Origin: Actinomycetota bacterium
Lineage (GTDB): Bacteria; Actinomycetota; Acidimicrobiia; Acidimicrobiales; Ilumatobacteraceae
NCBI GenBank assembly: GCA_005805045.1
Contig: SYNW01000115.1
Span: 1 to 11,042, forward strand
DNA: 11,042 bases
Direction of reading: 5' to 3'
The notes under the pieces were generated by a model that saw only the letters and a list, made by a program, of their open reading frames with translations, was not told where the DNA came from and made no database searches. The translations under genes were made by a program, and so were the position numbers. Shown here in pieces: positions 5,452 to 11,042 of this stretch (the first letter of the stretch is position 1; each line of letters opens with the position of its first letter).

Positions 5452-8181
5452 CTAACTGACGCGACCGTGGCACATCTTGTATTTTTTGCCAGAGCCACAG
5501 GGGCATGGGGCGTTGCGCGGCGTCTTCGACCAGTCGGGGCCGCCGAGCACAGCGCTATCGCCACTGGATTTTGGTATCGACTTTTGATCGACATTCTCGT
5601 CAGACGTCTGTTGAATGTTGCTCAACTTGCTTGTTGGTGCAGAATTGTTGATCACTTGCACGTGCATCACGTACTTCACGAAATCTTGGGCAATGCCCTT
5701 CATCAGCGAGCCGAACATCTCGAAGCCCTCGCGTTGCCATTCAATTAAAGGGTCTTTCTGACCAATTGCGCGAAGATTTATACCCTCTTGCAAATAGTCC
5801 ATCTCTTCAAGATGTTCACGCCAGCGTTGATCGATAATTTTGAGCATCACTTGACGTTCAACTTCACGCATCACTGCTTCACCCATCTCGGTTTCGCGTT
5901 TTACGTAGAACGCACTCGCATCGGCCATGACGAGGTCGTACATCTCGTCAGTCGAGTCGCACTGCGCAAGTTGAGGTGAAGTTATTTCAGACGGCCAGAA
6001 AGTTCGTAGTTCAAGCGCCAGGCCATCCACGTCCCACTCGTCGTCCGCCTCAGCCACACAGTGTGACTCAATCAATGAATCGACTGCATCAGCCAAATAT
6101 TCCATCGCTGCCGACTTCAAATCAAGTCCCTGCAAAATCTGATCGCGACGCAGGTAGATGATCTTGCGTTGTTCGTTCATCACTTCGTCGTACTTCAAAA
6201 CATTTTTGCGAATCTCACCATTGCGCTGTTCGACTGTGCTCTGTGCGCGCTCTATCGCCTTGGTCACCATTTTGGCTTCAATCGCCTCATCTTCGGGCAG
6301 CGCCCGACCCATCACCCACGACAACGCACCGGTTGCAAACAGACGCATAAGTTCGTCGTCCAGGCTGAGATAAAAACGACTTTCACCAAGATCGCCTTGT
6401 CGACCCGCGCGACCTCGCAACTGGTTATCAATTCGACGACTCTCGTGTCGTTCGGTGCCCAACACATAGAGACCACCAAGTTGGCGAACTTTGTCGCCCT
6501 CGACTTTGCAACTCTCGATGTATTTCGTGAGAAGTTCGCGATAACGCTTCTGTGCTTTGTCACGTGCAGTCAAATAATCCGGAGGCATCGAATCAAGCGG
6601 CACAGGCAAAGCGAACTCATCAAGCAATGTCATCGGATCAAAGCCCTCTTTGAGCACATCTTGCCTGGCCAAACCTTCAGGATTGCCACCCAACAAAATA
6701 TCGACACCTCGACCGGCCATGTTCGTTGCGACCGTGATCGATCCGAGTCGTCCTGCTTGGGTCACGACCAAAGCCTCACGGGTGTGTTGCTTGGCGTTCA
6801 ATACTTCGTGGCGAATGCCTCGTTGCTGCAATTTCTTCGAAAGTTTTTCGCTCTTTTCAACGCTCACCGTGCCCACCAACACTGGTTGACCTTTAACGTG
6901 CTTTTCTTCGAGGTCACGCACGACTGCATCAAATTTTGCATCTTCGGTTTTATAAATTTGATCAGGTTGATCCAAGCGAATCATCTCGCGATTCGTCGGG
7001 ATCGGCACAACTTGCAGGCTGTATGTGTTCATCAACTCGGCGGCCTCGGTTTGTGCCGTACCCGTCATGCCAGAAAGTTTTTCGTACATTCTGAAATAAT
7101 TCTGCAAGGTGATCGTTGCCAAAGTTTGGTTTTCTTCCTTGATGTTTACACCTTCTTTGGCCTCAACAGCCTGGTGAATGCCTTCGCTCCAGCGACGACC
7201 TTCAAGAATGCGACCTGTGAACTCGTCGACGATTTTGACCTCGCCATCTTGGATGATGTAGTCCTTGTCTCGCTGATAAAGAACTGCTGCTTTCAATGCA
7301 ACTTGCAATTGATGCACGAAGTTTTGCTGAACTTCGTCGTAGAGGTTCTCGATGCCCAACTGCTTTTCGACTTTTTCGATGCCCAACTCGGTCGGCACGA
7401 CGACCCTTTTTGCCTCTTCTACGTCATAGTCAACATCGCGCACCATCGTGCGCACGATTGATGCGAACTGGTAGTAGAGCTTGGCGGCATCGGCGACTCG
7501 ACCCGAGATGATCAAAGGAGTTCGTGCTTCGTCGATCAGAATCGAGTCGACTTCGTCGACGATCGCAAAATTGAAACCTCGCTGAACTTTGTCTTCAAGG
7601 GTCGACGCCATGTTGTCGCGCAAGTAGTCAAAGCCGAATTCATTGTTCGTGCCATAAGTAACGTCACTTGAATAATCAGATCGCTTTTCCGCAGAACTCG
7701 TGCGCCGCCCTGGCACAACCAGACCCACTGACAACCCGAGCCAACGGTGAATCTGGCCCATCCACTCGGCGTCACGCTGTGCGAGATAGTCATTCGTCGT
7801 GATCTGATGCACTCCCTTGCCTGAAAGTGCGTTCAGATATGCGGGCAGTGTCGAAACCAGAGTCTTTCCTTCGCCGGTTTTCATTTCTGCGACCCAACCC
7901 GCGTGTAACGCCGCCCCACCCATCAACTGCACGTCGTAATGGCGCTGACCAATTACACGGGTAGCGGCCTCACGCACAACGGCGAACGCCTCAACCAACA
8001 GATCATCGAGTGTTTCGCCACGCCCAATGCGCGACTTAAATTCGCCCGTTTTACCCCGCAAATTTGCATCGGATAGCGCCGCCAAATCAGCCGCCAAAGC
8101 GTTGATATCCGGCAATATGGCCGCAAGGGCTTTTACTTTCTTGCCTTCGCCAGCGCGCAAGACTCGGTCGAGGATCGCCAT
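5452..8181 (-). CDS. secA: Preprotein translocase ATPase SecA
   Basis: SecA is the motor that drives unfolded preproteins through SecYEG at the cytoplasmic membrane. The 909-residue protein has NBD1 with Walker A MKTGEGKT (100-107) and Walker B containing DEVD (209-212) followed by SILIDEARTPLIISG. The preprotein cross-linking domain comes next, then NBD2 with LGGLYVLGTERHESRRIDNQLRGRAGRQG. Helical scaffold and wing domains follow, and then a linker. The C-terminal zinc motif has Cys893, Cys895, Cys904 and His905 (PCPCGSGKKYKMCHG). In NBD2 the usual GRQGDPGES reads GRQGDLGES (Leu598). I placed the start at ATG 8181 because the family N-terminus begins MAILDRVLRAGEGKK; the frame stays open to a TTG at 8208, which adds nine unlikely residues. 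The start overlaps the comF end by 49 bases. This is the housekeeping SecA1 type. Confidence 0.98.
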   Translation of the reverse strand: MAILDRVLRAGEGKKVKALAAILPDINALAADLAALSDANLRGKTGEFKSRIGRGETLDDLLVEAFAVVREAATRVIGQRHYDVQLMGGAALHAGWVAEMKTGEGKTLVSTLPAYLNALSGKGVHQITTNDYLAQRDAEWMGQIHRWLGLSVGLVVPGRRTSSAEKRSDYSSDVTYGTNNEFGFDYLRDNMASTLEDKVQRGFNFAIVDEVDSILIDEARTPLIISGRVADAAKLYYQFASIVRTMVRDVDYDVEEAKRVVVPTELGIEKVEKQLGIENLYDEVQQNFVHQLQVALKAAVLYQRDKDYIIQDGEVKIVDEFTGRILEGRRWSEGIHQAVEAKEGVNIKEENQTLATITLQNYFRMYEKLSGMTGTAQTEAAELMNTYSLQVVPIPTNREMIRLDQPDQIYKTEDAKFDAVVRDLEEKHVKGQPVLVGTVSVEKSEKLSKKLQQRGIRHEVLNAKQHTREALVVTQAGRLGSITVATNMAGRGVDILLGGNPEGLARQDVLKEGFDPMTLLDEFALPVPLDSMPPDYLTARDKAQKRYRELLTKYIESCKVEGDKVRQLGGLYVLGTERHESRRIDNQLRGRAGRQGDLGESRFYLSLDDELMRLFATGALSWVMGRALPEDEAIEAKMVTKAIERAQSTVEQRNGEIRKNVLKYDEVMNEQRKIIYLRRDQILQGLDLKSAAMEYLADAVDSLIESHCVAEADDEWDVDGLALELRTFWPSEITSPQLAQCDSTDEMYDLVMADASAFYVKRETEMGEAVMREVERQVMLKIIDQRWREHLEEMDYLQEGINLRAIGQKDPLIEWQREGFEMFGSLMKGIAQDFVKYVMHVQVINNSAPTSKLSNIQQTSDENVDQKSIPKSSGDSAVLGGPDWSKTPRNAPCPCGSGKKYKMCHGRVS

Positions 8182-8831
8182 AAGACAGTTGATGCTATCG
8201 CCACGCAACTAACCAGACCAGCCCCAGCTTGGTAAAGCGCAAGAGAAGCACTGTTCAGAGTCGCGCCGGTCGTGACCACATCGTCAAACACGAGCACATG
8301 CTCTGCGTTCAATTTTTTAGCGGAGAAAATAGGGCCGATCAACCTTGACTCGCGCGACTTGCCCATCTGCGGTTGATCGGACGACCGAGTCAAAAGTTTC
8401 AAGCATCGAACTCGCAATTTTTTTGCGATGTACCTTGCAATCAATTCCGCGTGGTCATAGCCGCGCTCAGTGACTCGAGATTGCGTTGTCGGGGCCCATG
8501 TCACGATGTCAATTGTCTTGAGCGACCTAGATTGTTCGACAAGCACGCGCCTGACGACTGCATCGCCCAGAAATCGCAGGCTTGATCTTTGATTGCGATA
8601 CTTGAAGCCCAAAATCGCTTGACGAATCGTCGAGTCGTATGCGAACGCGGCGATCACTTCACCGTGATATTCGCTTGAGGATTGATCTACTTGGCGAGTT
8701 TCAAGCGTCTCGCTGCAACCACGACAAAGTTTTGTCGCAATACGACCGCACACCGGACACGTTGAACCAAAGATAAAACCAAATAAATCTGCAACTTTGG
8801 CAAAAACTAAATCGAGAGACTTCGACCACAT
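8133..8831 (-). CDS. ComF-family phosphoribosyltransferase-like protein
   Basis: This 232-residue member of the ComF/amidophosphoribosyltransferase-like family has an undefined substrate. ComF itself supports DNA uptake in naturally competent bacteria, but no other competence gene is present here. The N-terminal zinc ribbon has Cys25, Cys28, Cys36 and Cys39 (CPVCG...CRGC). The family segment FKYRNQRSSLRFLG (about 76-89) and TTQSRVTERGYDHAELIA (about 115-132) follow. The PRPP-binding loop is VLVFDDVVTTGATL (about 179-192). The start is ATG 8831; a GTG three bases upstream (8834) is equally possible. The last 15-20 residues run past the usual family end and are encoded within the 49-base overlap with secA, so they may be a read-on tail with no function. 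The comF-then-secA order is like Rv3242c-Rv3241c-secA1 in M. tuberculosis, except that the hpf homologue is missing. Confidence 0.92.
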   Translation of the reverse strand: MWSKSLDLVFAKVADLFGFIFGSTCPVCGRIATKLCRGCSETLETRQVDQSSSEYHGEVIAAFAYDSTIRQAILGFKYRNQRSSLRFLGDAVVRRVLVEQSRSLKTIDIVTWAPTTQSRVTERGYDHAELIARYIAKKLRVRCLKLLTRSSDQPQMGKSRESRLIGPIFSAKKLNAEHVLVFDDVVTTGATLNSASLALYQAGAGLVSCVAIASTVLWRSSTESCALAKARK

Positions 8832-8841
8832 CACAATTGTG
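8832..8841. promoter_or_regulatory. Perfect 10-bp palindrome at the comF start
   Basis: CACAATTGTG is a perfect inverted repeat immediately next to the comF ATG, covering the alternative GTG start, in the 46-base divergent region shared with the YczE gene. An operator role is possible from its position alone. No regulator is encoded nearby and no second half-site or copy was seen, so chance is a real alternative. Confidence 0.25.
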
Positions 8842-8853
8842 TGTGCTGAAAAG

Positions 8854-8860
8854 ATATGTA
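8854..8860 (-). promoter_or_regulatory. Possible -10 element for comF-secA transcription
   Basis: The minus strand reads TACATAT here, close to a sigma-70-type -10 hexamer. It would place a transcript start roughly 13-16 bases before the comF start. No convincing -35 element is visible, and the opposing yczE promoter would overlap the same 46 bases. Confidence 0.25.
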
Positions 8861-8865
8861 CTGGC

Positions 8866-8871
8866 TAGCGT
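8866..8871 (+). promoter_or_regulatory. -10 element for a leaderless yczE-type gene
   Basis: TAGCGT matches the actinobacterial TANNNT -10 pattern. Its last T is seven bases before the GTG at 8878, exactly where transcription would start if the mRNA begins at the start codon. No Shine-Dalgarno sequence precedes that GTG. Leaderless mRNAs with this geometry are common in actinobacteria. No good -35 box is seen. Confidence 0.4.
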
Positions 8872-8877
8872 GACCCT

Positions 8878-9501
8878 GTGCACGGGCTCGAACAACTTGA
8901 ATTTCGAGACAGGCTTGGTCGCCGCTTGGTTAGGTGCATAATCGGTCTAGCAATATTTGCTGTTGGCATCTCACTGCAAATGAACGCCAATATTGGTGCG
9001 CCACCATGGGATGTCTTTCACCAAGGTGTTGCAAAACAAACCGATATATCAATCGGCAAAATCATTGTGATCACTGGCTTCACGTTGCTGTTGCTGTGGA
9101 TACCGCTCAGACAAAAACTAGGTCTGGGCACGATCCTCAATGCTCTCGAAATAGGTCTGATTGCCGACGTGGCACTTGAAATTATTCCTGAGCCGAACAA
9201 TATTTTCATTCGCATCGTCATGGTCATAGTCGGCATCATCACCGTTGCAGTTGGCACCGGTCTTTACATCGGCAGTGCCCTTGGACCGGGGCCGCGCGAC
9301 GGACTGATGACCGGTCTGGCCCAACGCGGTATCCCAATTCGTCTTGGGCGAACAGCGGTCGAAGTTACCGTGCTGATAATCGGCTATGCCCTCGGTGGTC
9401 AAGTTGGCGTCGCAACTTTCGCCTTCGCTTTTGGCGTCGGCCCGCTCGTGCAATTCTTCTTGCCGCGCTTGGCAGTTAGTAGCGGTAACGCTCGGCCTTG
9501 A
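8878..9501 (+). CDS. YczE/YitT-type integral membrane protein of unknown function
   Basis: This is a 207-residue, strongly hydrophobic protein of the YczE-like family, whose substrate and role are not established. About five membrane segments are visible, near residues 17-37, 61-78, 86-104, 110-133 and 158-197 (the last possibly two helices). Conserved family motifs are IGAPPWDVFHQGVA (39-52), LGTILNALEIGLIAD (83-97), GLYIGSALGPGPRDGLMTGL (128-147) and RTAVEVTVLIIGYALGG (158-174), the last followed by VGVATFAFAFGVGPLVQFF. The GTG at 8878 is the only plausible start before the first helix. It is divergent from comF, with a 46-base spacer measured to the comF ATG, and its 3' end overlaps the ahcY 3' end by 26 bases in convergent orientation. 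It sits where M. tuberculosis has tmk-mtrA-mtrB-lpqB. Confidence 0.88.
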   Translation: MHGLEQLEFRDRLGRRLVRCIIGLAIFAVGISLQMNANIGAPPWDVFHQGVAKQTDISIGKIIVITGFTLLLLWIPLRQKLGLGTILNALEIGLIADVALEIIPEPNNIFIRIVMVIVGIITVAVGTGLYIGSALGPGPRDGLMTGLAQRGIPIRLGRTAVEVTVLIIGYALGGQVGVATFAFAFGVGPLVQFFLPRLAVSSGNARP

Positions 9502-10930
9502 ACGGACCGCTTGGCAGCACGCCCAAATACTCAGATTGTTCGTCCGAGAGTTTCGTCAGCTTGGCGCCCAGAGCATCAAGGTGCAGCAACGCCACTTTTT
9601 CGTCGAGGTGTTTTGGCAAAACATAAACACCCAACGGGTAATTCTTGGTGTTGTTGAATAACTCGATTTGGGCGATCACCTGGTTGGTGAACGAGCAACT
9701 CATCACGAAACTTGGATGTCCCGTTGCGCAACCCAAATTGACCAATCGGCCTTCTGCCAGCACGATCACCGAGTGGCCGTCGCCGAATGTCCAAAGATCG
9801 GTGCCGGGCTTGAGTTCGTCACGAGTTGCGCCGCTGCGTGAAAGGCCCGCCATGTCAATTTCATTGTCGAAGTGACCGATATTGCAGACAATCGCATTGT
9901 GCTTCATCTTCGACATATGTTCTGCCGTGACTATGGCTTCGTTGCCTGTGGCAGTCACAAAAATATCGGCAACTTTGAGCACATTTTCCAAAGTGTCGAC
10001 GATGTAGCCCTCCATCGCCGCTTGTAGGGCGTTGATCGGGTCGATTTCGGTCACTACAACTCGCGCACCCTGTCCGCGCAAACTTTGTGCACAGCCTTTA
10101 CCCACATCGCCGTAGCCGCAGACGACGGCCATCTTCCCGGCGATCATCACGTCTGTCGCGCGATTCAACGCGTCAATTAGTGAGTGTCGACAACCGTAAA
10201 GATTGTCGAACTTACTTTTCGTCACGCTGTCGTTGACATTGATCGCCGGAAACAAAAGTTCTTTGTCCTGAGCCATCTTGTACAAGCGCTTCACGCCCGT
10301 GGTCGTCTCTTCGGTGACGCCTTTTATAAGTTTCGACATTTTCGTCCACCGATTCGGACTCGTTTTCAGTCCTCGCTGCAAAAGCCCCAGCACGATTGCT
10401 AGTTCTGGATTCGACGCCGTAGTCGGGTCAGGAACAACGCCAGTTTTTTCGTATTCAACACCTTTGTGCAACAACATCGTTGCGTCGCCACCGTCATCCA
10501 AAATCATGTTCGGGCCGTCACCGTCTGGCCAAGTCATCATTTGATCTGTCGCCCACCAATATTCTTCGAGGGTCTCGCCCTTCCATGCATAAACCGGCAC
10601 ACCGCTCGGATTTTCTTGCGTGCCTTCGGGACCAACGACGACCGCGGCAGCCGCGTGATCTTGGGTTGAGAAAATATTACAACTTGCCCATCGCACCTCG
10701 GCGCCGAGATGAACCAGCGTTTCGATCAAGACAGCCGTCTGAATCGTCATATGCAGCGAGCCGGAAATTCGAGCACCCTTCAGGGGTTTCGATGCACCAA
10801 ACTCTTTGCGCAACGATCGCAAACCTGGCATTTCGTGTTCGGCTAGATGAATCTCTTTGCGACCAAACGGCGCCAGCGAAAGATCGGCTACGCGATAATC
10901 TTTGCGCGCCGCAAACGAAGATGATGACAT
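9476..10930 (-). CDS. ahcY: Adenosylhomocysteinase (S-adenosylhomocysteine hydrolase)
   Basis: This cytoplasmic NAD-dependent enzyme splits S-adenosylhomocysteine to adenosine and homocysteine, relieving product inhibition of SAM-dependent methyltransferases and feeding the methyl cycle. It has 484 residues, the length of bacterial enzymes carrying an extra internal segment (about 180-205, LKTSPNRWTKMSKLIKG) compared with the 432-residue human form. Visible motifs are RISGSLHMTIQTAVLIETL (about 54-72), NIFSTQDHAAAAV (about 85-97), NVNDSVTKSKFDNLYGCR with Lys238 and Asp242 equivalent to human K186 and D190, NAD loop GYGDVGKG (272-279), NIGHFDNEID, and C-terminal PFKAERYRY. ATG 10930 is supported by a purine-rich GAGGGAG four bases upstream, the clearest ribosome-binding site in the window. 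It follows a partial gene by 28 bases and may share its transcript. Its last 26 bases are antisense to the yczE end. Confidence 0.98.
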   Translation of the reverse strand: MSSSSFAARKDYRVADLSLAPFGRKEIHLAEHEMPGLRSLRKEFGASKPLKGARISGSLHMTIQTAVLIETLVHLGAEVRWASCNIFSTQDHAAAAVVVGPEGTQENPSGVPVYAWKGETLEEYWWATDQMMTWPDGDGPNMILDDGGDATMLLHKGVEYEKTGVVPDPTTASNPELAIVLGLLQRGLKTSPNRWTKMSKLIKGVTEETTTGVKRLYKMAQDKELLFPAINVNDSVTKSKFDNLYGCRHSLIDALNRATDVMIAGKMAVVCGYGDVGKGCAQSLRGQGARVVVTEIDPINALQAAMEGYIVDTLENVLKVADIFVTATGNEAIVTAEHMSKMKHNAIVCNIGHFDNEIDMAGLSRSGATRDELKPGTDLWTFGDGHSVIVLAEGRLVNLGCATGHPSFVMSCSFTNQVIAQIELFNNTKNYPLGVYVLPKHLDEKVALLHLDALGAKLTKLSDEQSEYLGVLPSGPFKAERYRY

Positions 10931-10934
10931 GGTG

Positions 10935-10941
10935 CTCCCTC
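10935..10941 (-). promoter_or_regulatory. Ribosome-binding site of ahcY
   Basis: GAGGGAG on the minus strand lies four bases before the ahcY ATG. It is the only clear Shine-Dalgarno-like element I found next to a start codon in this window, and it fixes ATG 10930 as the start. Confidence 0.65.
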
Positions 10942-10958
10942 GGTTTTGTTAACAGGTT

Positions 10959-11042
10959 TTACTGAAAAGTTGGTTTCAAGTTGAGTTGTTCTGCTTTTGC
11001 GAGCAAACGCTCGTGCTCGACTTGGGTCACGACGATCGCCTC
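10959..11042 (-). CDS. C-terminal end of an unidentified protein (gene runs off the window)
   Basis: The minus strand is open from the window edge for 27 residues, ending at TAA (10959-10961): EAIVVTQVEHERLLAKAEQL followed by NLKPTFQ. The strand, the tight 28-base spacing to ahcY and the amphipathic helix-like composition suggest a real gene end. The pattern of a short strand, an E-rich helix and a terminal GL/NL-x-x-T-x-Q loosely recalls the C-terminus of the ClpS adaptor (M. tuberculosis ClpS ends GLWATMQQDR). This is a weak resemblance over a short piece, and I do not assign it. Confidence 0.5.
   Translation of the reverse strand, partial: EAIVVTQVEHERLLAKAEQLNLKPTFQ

Noticed and set aside
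7349..7388. Direct repeat of TCGATGCCCAACT (7349-7361 and 7376-7388)
   Set aside because: It encodes two LGIE units nine codons apart in SecA; a local coding coincidence rather than a repeat element.
6169..7461. 430-codon open frame on the + strand opposite secA
   Set aside because: It is in exact codon register with secA on the other strand, so it stays open simply because secA avoids TTA, CTA and TCA codons there. The translation has no recognisable domain, and secA conservation explains the DNA.
9481..9492. AGCG-GTAA-CGCT mini-hairpin in the yczE-ahcY overlap
   Set aside because: A 4-bp stem without a T-run, lying inside both coding sequences; too weak to call a terminator.
10931..10958. 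SAH riboswitch upstream of ahcY
   Set aside because: Only 28 bases separate ahcY from the preceding gene, too short for the known SAH riboswitch, and no matching fold was seen.

Overview
The window reads as core chromosome of a high-coding-density actinobacterium. The MenB, TrmH-family methyltransferase, group II truncated globin, FtsE/FtsX and S-adenosylhomocysteinase all carry actinobacterial-type motifs. Base composition is near balanced by eye, unlike the GC-rich Mycobacterium or Streptomyces. This would fit a streamlined aquatic Acidimicrobiia-type lineage, but that placement is inference; no rRNA is present to test it. There is no transposase, integrase, CRISPR array, phage gene or tRNA, and no gene-free stretch exceeds about 45 bases.

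Layout. On the + strand at the left edge lie a 5'-truncated menB (1-612) and a TrmH/SpoU-family RNA 2'-O-methyltransferase (641-1444). From 8831 down to 1455 runs a tight minus-strand array: comF-like phosphoribosyltransferase, secA, prfB, ftsE, ftsX, a crotonase-superfamily enzyme and a group II truncated haemoglobin. Members of this array overlap, abut, or sit within 44 bases of each other. A YczE-type membrane protein gene (8878-9501, +) is divergent from comF and overlaps tail-to-tail with ahcY (9476-10930, -). At the right edge is the C-terminal end of another minus-strand gene (10959-11042).

How the genes relate. secA (export motor), prfB (RF2) and ftsE-ftsX (divisome ABC complex) form a growth and cell-envelope block. 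ahcY removes the S-adenosylhomocysteine made by methyltransferases such as the TrmH-family protein. menB belongs to menaquinone synthesis. The crotonase and globin are tail passengers that take the place smpB holds after ftsX in many actinobacteria. The order ahcY...comF...secA resembles Mycobacterium tuberculosis sahH (Rv3248c) to secA1 (Rv3240c). Here the tmk-mtrA-mtrB-lpqB stretch between ahcY and comF is absent, and so is the hpf homologue between comF and secA; only the YczE gene lies in the gap.

I found no clear new biological system. The most interesting points are this remodelled synteny, the crotonase whose active-site pattern resembles enoyl-CoA isomerases rather than hydratases, the apparent leaderless start of yczE, and the convergent gene overlap.
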